Assembly (NCBI GenBank): GCA_044226395.1
Contig: JBGAHD010000001.1
Location: 682,001 to 746,000 of the forward strand
Length of the DNA stretch: 64,000 bases
Direction: 5' to 3'
Source of the DNA: JBGAHD01 sp044226395
GTDB taxonomy: Bacteria; Pseudomonadota; Gammaproteobacteria; Xanthomonadales; Ahniellaceae
Made by a program: the position numbers and the translations under genes. The notes below the pieces were generated by a model that made no database searches, had not been told where the DNA came from, and worked only from the letters and a program-made list of their open reading frames with translations. Below, in pieces: positions 16,596 to 25,003 of this stretch. The stretch's first letter is position 1. Every line of letters starts with the position of its first letter.

Positions 16596-17741
16596 CTAGC
16601 GCGCGGCGCAGACCTGCTCCCAATCCGTCAGCGGGCCCTGCCCCGATCCGGGTCCGCAGCCGGGGCACTCGGGGTCGCGGGGCAGACGCACTTCGCGCGG
16701 ATGCATGGTGAGCGCGTCGAAGTGCAGCAAGCGCCCGATCAAGGGTTCGCCGATGCCGAGGAGAAGCTTCAAGGCCTCGGTGGCCTGCAAGGTGCCGATC
16801 AAGCCCGGCAGCACGCCGAGCACGCCGGCTTCGGCGCAGTTGGGCGCGGCTTCCGGTGGCGGCGGTTCGGGGAAGAGACACCGATAGCACGGCCCCGGCG
16901 CGCCCGGTCGCGCGGGCCAGAATACGCTGACCTGGCCTTCGAAGCGGTGCACGGCGCCGTAGACCAGCGGCACGCCGCGACGCGTGCAAGCTTCGTTGAG
17001 CAGATAGCGCGTGGCGAAGTTGTCGCTGCCATCGATGACGACGTCGACGCCCTCGAGCAAGGCCATGGCATTGGCCGCGATCACGCGCTCGTTCACCAGT
17101 TCCAGCGCGACGCGCGGATTGAGCGCGCGCAGGCGCGTCGCGGCCGATTGCGTCTTGGCCTCGCCGACATCGGCCGTGGTGTGCAGGATCTGGCGTTGAA
17201 GGTTCGACAGATCCACGTGGTCGTGATCGACCAGACGCAAATGCCCTACTCCCGCCGCGGCCAGATACATCGCGGCTGGAGAACCGAGCCCACCCGCGCC
17301 GATCATCAACACGCGCGCGCGCATCAAGCGTAGCTGCCCTGCTTCGCCGACTTGCGGCAATAGCAGATGACGCGAGTAGCGACTGCGCGCCTCGGCATCG
17401 AGCGCGGAGACGATCTCGAACGGTAGACCTTCGCGCTTCCAGCGCGTGAAGCCTTCAGTCACCGAGCACAACTGCGTGTAGCCCATCGCCTGCAAGCGCT
17501 GCGCGGCCGCCATCGAGCGCTTGCCGCCCGCGCAGATCAGCACGAGCGGCGTGTCGGGGTTCGGCATTTCGCGCGCGACGTAGTCGGCGACGCCCGCGAG
17601 CGGCACGCGCAACGCGCCGACTGGCGACCCTTGCGCCCACTCGCCCGGTTCGCGCACGTCGATCAACACGGCGCCGACGGCGACGCGGGACTTGGCGTCG
17701 ACGGGCGTGACTTCGGTGATGGTGGAAGGCGTTTCGCTCAT
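16596..17741 (-). CDS. moeB: MoeB/ThiF-type adenylyltransferase with N-terminal rhodanese domain
   Basis: The enzyme adenylates the C-terminal Gly-Gly of a sulfur carrier such as MoaD and may also sulfurate it. The 381-residue protein starts with a rhodanese domain (about 10-108, active-site C70 in LICAGGKRS). An E1-like domain follows: ATP motif GAGGLGSPA (148-156), DLSNLQRQI, DGSDNFATRY, and zinc-binding CxxC pairs CYRC and CPGC. The rhodanese domain is N-terminal, the reverse of the eukaryotic Uba4/MOCS3 order. It is the last gene of der-mobA-moeA-moeB, starting two bases before the moeA stop region. Confidence 0.93.
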   Translation of the reverse strand: MSETPSTITEVTPVDAKSRVAVGAVLIDVREPGEWAQGSPVGALRVPLAGVADYVAREMPNPDTPLVLICAGGKRSMAAAQRLQAMGYTQLCSVTEGFTRWKREGLPFEIVSALDAEARSRYSRHLLLPQVGEAGQLRLMRARVLMIGAGGLGSPAAMYLAAAGVGHLRLVDHDHVDLSNLQRQILHTTADVGEAKTQSAATRLRALNPRVALELVNERVIAANAMALLEGVDVVIDGSDNFATRYLLNEACTRRGVPLVYGAVHRFEGQVSVFWPARPGAPGPCYRCLFPEPPPPEAAPNCAEAGVLGVLPGLIGTLQATEALKLLLGIGEPLIGRLLHFDALTMHPREVRLPRDPECPGCGPGSGQGPLTDWEQVCAAR

Positions 17742-17742
17742 T

Positions 17743-18951
17743 TCAATCGAGGCTCAAACGATGACAGGGCAGACGATCGCCGATGGCGAACTGGCCCGGA
17801 TGTTCGGGCAGACGCACGAAGGCTTCGCTCTCGGCGACTGAACGCAAGGCGCCGGAACTGAGCGACGCGTGCGGTTCGACGTGCAGCACGCCCTCGCCAT
17901 CGACGATCACGCGCGCGCGACGAAACTCGGCGCGATGATGATCCTTGCGCAGCGGCGCCGCCAGTCGCGCGGTCCACGGCGCGGGATCGAGCGCGGCGCA
18001 CGCGCACAGACTCGCCAGCGCCGGTCGCGCGAAGGCGATGAAGGTCGCGGCCACAGAAACCGGATTACCCGGTAGAGCGAGCAGCGGCGTGCCGCCGATC
18101 GCGCCGAACAGCGCTGGCATGCCCGGTCGCATGGCGACTTTGTGGAAGAACACTTCGCCGAGTTCGGCCACGAGTCGCGGCATGTGATCGGCCTCGCCGA
18201 CCGACGCGCCGCCCGTGGTGAGGATCAGATCGGCGCGCGTGCTCGCTTCGCGCAGGGCTTCGCGTAAGGCGTCTTTCGAATCGGCGATGCGTGCTTGCCA
18301 ACTGATCTCCGCGCCATGCGCGCGCAGCAGGCCGGCGAGCAAGGTCGAGTTGCTGTCGTGACGCAAGCCCGTGGCCAAGGCCTGACCCGGCGGCACCAAC
18401 TCATCGCCCGTGACGAGCACGGCCACGCGCGCGCGTCGCACGCTCACGCGATCGACGCCGAACGAGGCCAGCACCGCGAGTGGCGCCGCGCCCAACCGTT
18501 GACCGCGCGCGAAGACGCGATCGCCCTGCGCGTAATCGTCGCTGGCGGAACGCACGTTGGCGCCGAACGGTGTGCCCGGTTCGAGCGTGATCTGGTCGCC
18601 GTCGACGCGCGCGTTCTCGCGAATCACCACGGTGTCCGCGCCTTCGGGCAGGATCGCGCCCGTGGCGATGCGAACGCATTGGCCTGATGCGATGCGCAGA
18701 TTCAGCGCGCGGCCGGCGAGCTGGGTGCCGATCAGGCGCAGCGCTGTCGGCGCGTCGTCGCGCAAATCGGCGGCGCGCGCGGCGTAGCCATCCATCGCGG
18801 CATGCGCGAAACCCGGCACGTCGCGCGGCGCGAGCAGATCGTCCGCGAGCGCGGCGCCGAAGGCCTCGTCGAGTGACGCCACGCGCGGCGCAACAGCGCG
18901 GTCGCGCAGGCGATTGAGAATCAAGTCGCGGGCTTCGGCCAGGGCCAGCAT
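17743..18951 (-). CDS. moeA: Molybdopterin molybdenumtransferase
   Basis: MoeA inserts molybdate into adenylylated molybdopterin. The 402-residue protein shows PGFAHAAMDGYA near the N-terminus, the central MoCF_biosynth domain with TGDELVPPG and TTGGASVGEADHM, and LPGNPVSVAATF toward the end. A TTG two codons upstream is also possible, but the ATG at 18951 gives the standard MLALAEA start. It lies between mobA and moeB in a compact molybdenum-cofactor operon. Confidence 0.95.
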   Translation of the reverse strand: MLALAEARDLILNRLRDRAVAPRVASLDEAFGAALADDLLAPRDVPGFAHAAMDGYAARAADLRDDAPTALRLIGTQLAGRALNLRIASGQCVRIATGAILPEGADTVVIRENARVDGDQITLEPGTPFGANVRSASDDYAQGDRVFARGQRLGAAPLAVLASFGVDRVSVRRARVAVLVTGDELVPPGQALATGLRHDSNSTLLAGLLRAHGAEISWQARIADSKDALREALREASTRADLILTTGGASVGEADHMPRLVAELGEVFFHKVAMRPGMPALFGAIGGTPLLALPGNPVSVAATFIAFARPALASLCACAALDPAPWTARLAAPLRKDHHRAEFRRARVIVDGEGVLHVEPHASLSSGALRSVAESEAFVRLPEHPGQFAIGDRLPCHRLSLD

Positions 18952-18961
18952 GCGCAAGGAC

Positions 18962-19555
18962 TCAGGTCACGGGCCCGGCAGTATCGCCGAGCGCGTTGAG
19001 GTTGGAAAAGCTCGCCGCGCGATCGCGAAAATCCACGCTCACCGCGCCAAGCTGGCGCTGCATGGCGCGCACCTGGCGCTCGCCCGACGCGAAACACTGA
19101 CCGACTTCGCGCGAGACCGATTGCGCGTAGATCGCGAACAGCGGCTGCTCGCGCTCGCCGTCATTCGCGACGGCGATGCGGGCCTTCCTAGCGATCGCGC
19201 CTTGCCACAGTCGCTCGACCAGATCGGGCGCCGGCGCGCGCGCATCGACGGGCACGGTGACCAGCCAGGGCGTGGCGACGTGCGCCAACGCCGTGACGAT
19301 GCCCGCGAGCGGACCGTGGAAACCGGGCGTCTCGTCGCTGATGACCGGATGCCCGAGCGCGGCGTAGCGCGCATGCTCGCGATTGGCGCTGATCAGGATC
19401 GCGCCGACTTGTGGCGCGAGATGCGCCAGCACGTGCGCGATCAGCGGGCGGCCTTCGACTTCAACCCAGCCCTTGTCGCGCCCGCCCATCCGCCGGCCCT
19501 CGCCGCCGGCGAGGATCACCGCGGTGATCGCCGGCCGCGGCATCGGCGAGTTCAT
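18962..19555 (-). CDS. mobA: Molybdenum cofactor guanylyltransferase
   Basis: MobA transfers GMP from GTP to molybdopterin to make the MGD cofactor. The 197-residue protein has the nucleotidyltransferase signature LAGGEGRRMGGRDKG (from residue 15), ISDETPGFHGPLAGI, and VPVDARAP where other members have a VPCD-P metal-binding motif. The Cys is replaced by Val, as is common. It starts two bases after the der stop, and moeA starts ten bases further on. Confidence 0.94.
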   Translation of the reverse strand: MNSPMPRPAITAVILAGGEGRRMGGRDKGWVEVEGRPLIAHVLAHLAPQVGAILISANREHARYAALGHPVISDETPGFHGPLAGIVTALAHVATPWLVTVPVDARAPAPDLVERLWQGAIARKARIAVANDGEREQPLFAIYAQSVSREVGQCFASGERQVRAMQRQLGAVSVDFRDRAASFSNLNALGDTAGPVT

Positions 19556-19557
19556 GG

Positions 19558-20955
19558 CTAGCGCTTGGCGCGCTTGGCGTGACGGATGATGCGCTGGCGG
19601 CGCTTGACCTGACGCTCGCTCAGCTCGTTCTTCTTGCCTTCGTAGGGATTCTCGCCGTCGCGCAGATCCAAGCGCACGGGCGTGCCTTCGAGTTTGAAGC
19701 GCTTGCGCAGGAAGTTCTCGAGATAGCGCTTGTACGACTCCGGCAGCGACTTGGTGCGGCTGCCGTGAATCACGATGCGCGGCGGATTGCGGCCGCCTTG
19801 ATGCGCGTAGCGGAGCTTCGCGACTTTACCGCGCACCAGCGGCGGCTGATACGACTCGTAGGCAATCTCGATCGCCTTGGTCAGTTCCGAGGAACTGAAT
19901 TCGCGCGACGAGGCCTTGGCGGCGCGATCGACCGCCTTCATCAGATCGCCGAGTCCCGAGCCGTGCTTGGCGGCGATGAACACACGCATGGCGTAAGGCA
20001 CGTAATCCAGGCGCCGATCGAGTTCGGTGCGGCAACGCTCGCGTTGATAGCGATCGAGGCCGTCCCACTTGTTGACGGCGATCACCAGCGCGCGGCCGGA
20101 TTCGAGCGCGTGACCGAGCACGGTGGAATCCTGATCGGTCACGCCTTCGGAGGCGTCGATCATGACCACCGCGACATTGGCTTGATCGAGCGCCTGCAGG
20201 GTCTTGATCACCGACACCTTTTCGACATCGTCCTCGACGCGCGCGCGGCGGCGCATGCCGGCGGTGTCGATCAACAAGTAACGCTTGCCATCGCGATCGA
20301 TCGGCACGTGGATGGCATCGCGCGTGGTGCCGGCGACTTCGGACACGATCACGCGTTCCTCGCCCAGCAGGCGATTGACCAGGGTCGACTTGCCCACGTT
20401 GGGACGGCCGATGATGGCCACGCGCGTGCGATTGACATCGACTTCGAGCGTGGTCTCGGCCGATTCCTCGGGCAAGTGCGGCATGATCGCCAGCAGCAAT
20501 TCATCGACGCCCTGACGATGCGTGGCGGCGGTGAACACCACTTCCGACAAGCCCAGGCGCGAGAATTCGGCTTGCGCCGCTTCCTCGTCCACGCCATCGC
20601 ATTTGTTGACCACGAGAATGCAGCGCTTCTCGCGCTTGCGCAGGCTGTCGAGAATGCGGCGATCGTCGGGCAACAGGCCCTCGCGCGCATCGACCACGAA
20701 CAGCACGAGGCTGGCCTCGGCGATCGCGGCGTCGACTTGGAGGCGCGTGAAGTCGGCCAGTTCGTCGGCATCGCCCAGGCCACCGGTATCGACCAGGACG
20801 AAGGGCTTGTCGCCGTTGCGGCAAACGCCGTAGTGACGATCGCGGGTCACGCCCGGACGGTCGTAAACGAGCGCGTCACGCGAACGCGTGAGCGCATTGA
20901 ATAGAGTGGACTTGCCGACGTTGGGTCTGCCGACGAGCGCAACGACGGAAAGCAC
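19558..20955 (-). CDS. der: Ribosome-associated GTPase Der (EngA)
   Basis: Der is a tandem-domain GTPase needed for 50S ribosome assembly. The 465-residue protein has two Ras-like domains, each with GRPNVGKST: the first at about residue 8 (TLFN, then DTGG, NKCD) and the second at about 182 (TLVN, then DTAGM, NKWD). A KH-like C-terminal domain follows, with RNPPRIVIHG and ENPYEGKKNEL. The start is GTG at 20955 with GAGGA upstream. It is only about 18 bp downstream of the U tract of the bamB terminator, so its expression may depend on read-through. Confidence 0.97.
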   Translation of the reverse strand: MLSVVALVGRPNVGKSTLFNALTRSRDALVYDRPGVTRDRHYGVCRNGDKPFVLVDTGGLGDADELADFTRLQVDAAIAEASLVLFVVDAREGLLPDDRRILDSLRKREKRCILVVNKCDGVDEEAAQAEFSRLGLSEVVFTAATHRQGVDELLLAIMPHLPEESAETTLEVDVNRTRVAIIGRPNVGKSTLVNRLLGEERVIVSEVAGTTRDAIHVPIDRDGKRYLLIDTAGMRRRARVEDDVEKVSVIKTLQALDQANVAVVMIDASEGVTDQDSTVLGHALESGRALVIAVNKWDGLDRYQRERCRTELDRRLDYVPYAMRVFIAAKHGSGLGDLMKAVDRAAKASSREFSSSELTKAIEIAYESYQPPLVRGKVAKLRYAHQGGRNPPRIVIHGSRTKSLPESYKRYLENFLRKRFKLEGTPVRLDLRDGENPYEGKKNELSERQVKRRQRIIRHAKRAKR

Positions 20956-20973
20956 GGGCGATTCCTCTTGCGG

Positions 20974-21004
20974 AAAAAACGCGCGCCGCGTCAGGCGGCG
21001 CGCG
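20974..21004 (-). terminator. Rho-independent terminator or attenuator between bamB and der
   Basis: Reading the minus strand, a 10-bp GC stem (GCGCGCCGC / GCGGCGCGC plus a closing C-G pair, five-base loop) is followed directly by six U residues (20979-20974). It lies after bamB and immediately before der, leaving no room for a separate der promoter. Confidence 0.82.
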
Positions 21005-21009
21005 CGCGA

Positions 21010-22182
21010 TCAGCCTTTGCCGCCAACGCGGAAGGCGGCGATGTCCCCTTCGGCGCCGGACACGTACACGGTATTGCCCACGACCAGCGGCGCCGAACGA
21101 ATACCCTTGTCGCCCACGCGCTGACGCGCGGCGAAAGCGCCGGTCTCGGCGTCGAGCCAATGCACGAAGCCTTCGAGATCGCCGATCACGACATAGTTGT
21201 CGACGACTTCGGGCGAACCCAGCCAACGATGCGCCAGGCCTTCTTGCTTCCACAGCGAGGAGCCGCTGCGCGCGTCGACCGACCACACGATGCCATTGGC
21301 ATCAGCGACGAAGAGCTTGTCGCCGGCCAGCGCGACGCCGGCGTAAGACGACATCTCGCGGCTCCACAGCAGACGACCGCTGTCGATCGCGAGCGCGCCG
21401 ATCTGACCGTTGAAGTTCACCGCGTAGAGCTCGCCACCCGTGGTCGACACGTGCAGCGTGCCGTCGACATCGTTCATGCGTTCGAGTTCGGTGCGGCCTT
21501 GGGTCTCGGACAGGGCTTGTTCCCAGCGCAGGGTGCCGTCTTGCAGGCCCAGCGCCGCGATCTTGCCGTTGTCGTAACCCACGAACACCGCGTCGCCCGC
21601 GATCAGCGGCGGGCCATTGCCGCGCAGCGACAGCAGCGGCACGCCACGATCAAACACCCAACGGCGCGTGCCGTCGGTGAGATTGAGGCCGAACAGACGA
21701 CCATCGTAGCTGCGCGCCACGACCACGCCATTGCCGATGGCCGGCGCGGCGACGACTTCGGACGACACGGCCGCGCGCCAACGTTCGGCGCCGGTGTCGG
21801 CATCGAGCGCGATCACTTCGCCATCAAGCGTGCCGACGGCGACCACGCCTTCGGCCACGGTCGGCGAGCTGCCGGTTTCCAGATCCTTCCACTCGACGTG
21901 CCACAGCTCGGCGCCGCTATCGGCGTTGAGCGCGTAAACGCCGCCTTCGATGTCGGACGCGTAGACCTTGCCGTTGGAATACGCCGGCGTCAGGCGCGTG
22001 CCCGCCAAGCCCGTGCCCTCGCCCAGATTGCGCGACCAGAGCTTGGACACCGAGGCCGTGGCGCTGAACTCGACCAGTTCGGTCGGCGGTTCGAGATTTT
22101 CCTTGCTCGGCGACTTGAACCACTTGCAACCGCTCACCGCGAGGGCGAGCGGCAGCACGGCGATCAGGGCCAGGCGCTTCAT
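21010..22182 (-). CDS. bamB: Outer membrane protein assembly factor BamB
   Basis: BamB is the beta-propeller lipoprotein of the BAM complex that inserts outer-membrane beta-barrel proteins. The 390-residue protein has a signal peptide with lipobox ending at C19 (ALAVSGC). PQQ-like WD repeats follow, such as VYALNADSGAELWHVEW, VIALDADTGAERWRA and GLNLTDGTRRW. It overlaps the yfgM stop (ATGA) and is followed by a strong terminator. Confidence 0.96.
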   Translation of the reverse strand: MKRLALIAVLPLALAVSGCKWFKSPSKENLEPPTELVEFSATASVSKLWSRNLGEGTGLAGTRLTPAYSNGKVYASDIEGGVYALNADSGAELWHVEWKDLETGSSPTVAEGVVAVGTLDGEVIALDADTGAERWRAAVSSEVVAAPAIGNGVVVARSYDGRLFGLNLTDGTRRWVFDRGVPLLSLRGNGPPLIAGDAVFVGYDNGKIAALGLQDGTLRWEQALSETQGRTELERMNDVDGTLHVSTTGGELYAVNFNGQIGALAIDSGRLLWSREMSSYAGVALAGDKLFVADANGIVWSVDARSGSSLWKQEGLAHRWLGSPEVVDNYVVIGDLEGFVHWLDAETGAFAARQRVGDKGIRSAPLVVGNTVYVSGAEGDIAAFRVGGKG

Positions 22183-22889
22183 GCGCCCGCCTTGGCGGGT
22201 TCCGCCGCGGCGGTCGTCGCGGCGGGGGCCGGCGCCGCGACCGGCGCGGGCGCGTCGGCGGTGGGCAGATCGTCGCGCTTCATTTCGATGAAGGAACGAT
22301 CCGGCGACGTGGCGTCGAGATTGGCCAGGGCTTCTTCATAGGCATTGCGCGCGTCGGCGTTCTTGGCCTGCGCGACATAGGCATCGCCGCGCAGGTCGGC
22401 GACGCGAGCCTTGTAGCTGTCGGCTTCGATTTGGGTCAACGCATTGAGCGCGGCCTGGGCATCGCCCAGCGCGAGCTGGATCTGCGCCACGCGCAGGCTG
22501 GTCAGATCGCGCAGCGCCGGCACGGACGCGTGATCGCGCGCGCGCTCGAGCGTGGCTAGCGCGGACTTGCTGTCGCCCTTGTTCACTTCTTCCTGCGCCT
22601 GGCGCAGCAGCGCCAGCGTGGCGAAGTTGGTGTCGCCGTAATCCTTGTCGATGCGCGTGGTGATCTCGGCGATCTTGGCCGAGTCCTTCTGCGTCAACGC
22701 TTCTTCGAGCTGGGTGAACTCGGCCTGGGCCTTGGCCGCGTGCTGCTCGCGCGCGTTCTTGAACCACCAATAGCCCGCCACCAGCACGGCGCCCACGACC
22801 AGGCCCAGCAAGATGGCGCCGGCATTGTTACGCAACCACGTCCGCACGGCTTCGCTTTGCTCGTGCTCGTCCATCAATTCCATTGCCAT
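22179..22889 (-). CDS. YfgM-like tetratricopeptide ancillary translocon protein
   Basis: This is a 236-residue single-pass inner-membrane protein of the YfgM/UPF0070 family, which in E. coli associates with SecYEG and PpiD. The transmembrane segment is about residues 26-44 (GAILLGLVVGAVLVAGYWW), followed by periplasmic TPR-like helices (FATLALLRQAQEEVNKGD, YVAQAKNADARNAYEEAL). The tail is Ala/Pro-rich and low complexity. The ATG at 22889 is chosen because the upstream frame runs antisense into rodZ. Its position between rodZ and bamB is the usual one. Confidence 0.9.
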   Translation of the reverse strand: MAMELMDEHEQSEAVRTWLRNNAGAILLGLVVGAVLVAGYWWFKNAREQHAAKAQAEFTQLEEALTQKDSAKIAEITTRIDKDYGDTNFATLALLRQAQEEVNKGDSKSALATLERARDHASVPALRDLTSLRVAQIQLALGDAQAALNALTQIEADSYKARVADLRGDAYVAQAKNADARNAYEEALANLDATSPDRSFIEMKRDDLPTADAPAPVAAPAPAATTAAAEPAKAGA

Positions 22890-22916
22890 TGAATCGCTAC
22901 CTTTGAACAAATACGG

Positions 22917-22939
22917 GTCCGCGGCGGGCGACCGCGGAC
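22917..22939 (-). terminator. Hairpin between rodZ and yfgM
   Basis: GTCCGCGG and CCGCGGAC form an 8-bp perfect stem with a 7-base loop just after the rodZ stop. There is no U tract, so it may be a processing or weak termination site. Confidence 0.4.
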
Positions 22940-22942
22940 GGA

Positions 22943-24220
22943 TCAGTGTTGCGGAGTCTGCTCGCCGCCGATGCTCAGGCGCGCCACGTTGGCGCGTGTG
23001 TACGGGACGAGATCGACCGCCTTGCCATCGATCGACAGCGTAGCGCCCCGAACATTGCCGATTCGTAAATCGGCGGTGCCGGCGAGCTGGTACTGGCGGT
23101 CGGTGCCGGCCGGCAGCAGGGCGAATTCGAGTCGCTGGCCGTCGGCGCCGATGAATTCTACCCAGGACGGGGCCGTGAGTTTCAGCGCGACGCGACGCAC
23201 GGTCAGCGCGACTTCGGGCGCGGGCGTGGTGACCGGCGCGTGCACGGGCGCGAGCGAGGCCATCAAGGGCGCGGGCGATTCGTCCGGCGCGGCGACGGCG
23301 CTGGTGTCGGCGCCGAGGTCGCTCGTGGCCACGCCATCGGTCGACGACGACTCGGAAGCGCTGTCCGCGCTCGGCGTGACCGGCGGCGCGATCGCGACCG
23401 TGGCCGGCGCCGCCGACATTGACGGCATCTGCAGCAACTCGGCGCGGGTCGCGTCGATCGGCGCCAGATCCGGCGCGCGCGCCGGCGCCAGCAGCATCGG
23501 CCGCAGCAGGAACCACACGGGCACGATGACCATCACGGTCAGCGCCGCGTAGGCGGTTTGATTCCAATAGCGCGCGAAGAACGACGGCAAGGGCCGCGCG
23601 CCATGCGAAGGCATCAAGGTCGGCGTGGCCGCGGCCACTTCGCGCATGGCGCCATCGACCACGATTTCGGGCAGTTCGACCACGCGCGCGTAAGAACGCA
23701 GATAACCGCGCAGATAGATCGACGCGCCCATGGCGTTGAAGCGTTCGGCTTCGATGTCGGCGATCACGGCGGCGGGAATGCGCACCTGACGGGCGACGTC
23801 CTCGCGCGAAAGGCCGCGCGATTCGCGCGCGGCGCGCAGACGCGCGCCGATGCCGCGCGCCGGCTCGGGCAAGGGCAAAGCGAATTGATTGGTATCGATC
23901 TCGGGCTGGGCGACGAACTCGCTGGCGCCATCGGCCGCGATCGTCTCGACCGGATTCGGATCGAGGGCGAACGCGTCGTCGGCCATCGGCGCGCGTCGCA
24001 CGGCGTCACCGAGGGCGACATTGGCGGCATCGGCGGCGGTATTCACGTCGTGCGGCCATTGCGTGTCGGTGTCGGCGCGATAGCTCACGCTCAGATTGGA
24101 AACCCCGTCGGCCTCGACCACGGCCACGCTCAGGCCGTCGTCGTCGTCGATCCCCGCCCCTCGCGGCGCGCCCATCTGCGGACGCGGTTCCATTCCACGT
24201 TTGCGATGTTTCTTGCTCAT
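22943..24220 (-). CDS. rodZ: Cell-shape protein RodZ
   Basis: RodZ links the MreB cytoskeleton to the cell envelope. The 425-residue protein has a long acidic, low-complexity N-terminus (1-120), then an Xre-type HTH (about 124-190, ARLRAARESRGLSREDVARQ). One transmembrane helix follows (about 225-245), then an Ala/Pro/Ser-rich periplasmic linker and a C-terminal DUF4115 beta domain (LTAPSWVEFIGADGQRLEF). The 120-residue extension before the HTH is longer than in E. coli RodZ. It sits downstream of pilW. Confidence 0.92.
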   Translation of the reverse strand: MSKKHRKRGMEPRPQMGAPRGAGIDDDDGLSVAVVEADGVSNLSVSYRADTDTQWPHDVNTAADAANVALGDAVRRAPMADDAFALDPNPVETIAADGASEFVAQPEIDTNQFALPLPEPARGIGARLRAARESRGLSREDVARQVRIPAAVIADIEAERFNAMGASIYLRGYLRSYARVVELPEIVVDGAMREVAAATPTLMPSHGARPLPSFFARYWNQTAYAALTVMVIVPVWFLLRPMLLAPARAPDLAPIDATRAELLQMPSMSAAPATVAIAPPVTPSADSASESSSTDGVATSDLGADTSAVAAPDESPAPLMASLAPVHAPVTTPAPEVALTVRRVALKLTAPSWVEFIGADGQRLEFALLPAGTDRQYQLAGTADLRIGNVRGATLSIDGKAVDLVPYTRANVARLSIGGEQTPQH

Positions 24221-24226
24221 GGGACC

Positions 24227-25003
24227 TCAGTTGCCGCCGTCCAGGCCGCGCGCTTCCGGCGAATCCGGAAAATCGCTCAGCAATCGATTCTTGTAGTCGT
24301 TGGAGCCCTTCACGTTCTTCAACTGCTGCTCGATCTGATAGCCGAGCAGCAAGGCGCCGGGCAAGTTTTGCCCCGTCGATTCGTAACGCTGCAGGAAAGC
24401 GCGCGCGCGCAAATAATCGGCGCGCAGATACTTCACCTGCGCCATGCCCAGCAAAGCCTCGGGATCGTTGGGCGTGAGCTTGGTCGCCTGCGTGTAGGCG
24501 TCCTCGGCCACCTCCAGATTGCCGGCCGACGCCGCGCAACTGCCGCGATTGGCCAAGGCCACCGCGGGCGTGGCGTAGAACGGATCGGCGAGCGCGCGGG
24601 CGAAGTACTTGTCCGCCTCGTCGTACTTGCCTTGATGACACAGGAAGGTGCCGTAGTTGTTCGCCAGCGAACCGCTTCGCGTATCGAGCTGGGTCGCGCG
24701 ATCGTAGTGATACTGCGCGTTGGCGATGTCGCCGATGCGCTCGTACAGCACGGCGATCACGGTGTGCGCGGTCGCCGAGCGCGGATTGAGCTCGAGCGCG
24801 CGCTTCAATTTTTCCATGGCGATGTCGAGCTTGCCTTGCTCGAGATAGCCCTGGCCGAGTTGGGTGTTGGTGTCGGCCGCCTTGGTGCGTTCGGTCTGCA
24901 CTTCGGCAGCGGGGGAATTGTCGCGCGGCGGACGCGTGCCCTGGGCGCCGCAACCGGCGAGCATCAACGACATCGCCACCGGCAGCCAGAAATCACGCCG
25001 CAT
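24227..25003 (-). CDS. pilW: Type IV pilus biogenesis/stability lipoprotein PilW (PilF)
   Basis: This 258-residue lipoprotein has a lipobox at C18 (LMLAGC). Six or so TPR units include LGQGYLEQGKLDIAMEKLKRAL and YGTFLCHQGKYDEADKYFARAL. In Pseudomonas and Xanthomonas the protein helps PilQ secretin assemble in the outer membrane. It overlaps the rlmN 3' end by 11 bases, and rodZ follows six bases after its stop. No other pilus genes are in the window, so the role is inferred from family and place. Confidence 0.9.
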   Translation of the reverse strand: MRRDFWLPVAMSLMLAGCGAQGTRPPRDNSPAAEVQTERTKAADTNTQLGQGYLEQGKLDIAMEKLKRALELNPRSATAHTVIAVLYERIGDIANAQYHYDRATQLDTRSGSLANNYGTFLCHQGKYDEADKYFARALADPFYATPAVALANRGSCAASAGNLEVAEDAYTQATKLTPNDPEALLGMAQVKYLRADYLRARAFLQRYESTGQNLPGALLLGYQIEQQLKNVKGSNDYKNRLLSDFPDSPEARGLDGGN

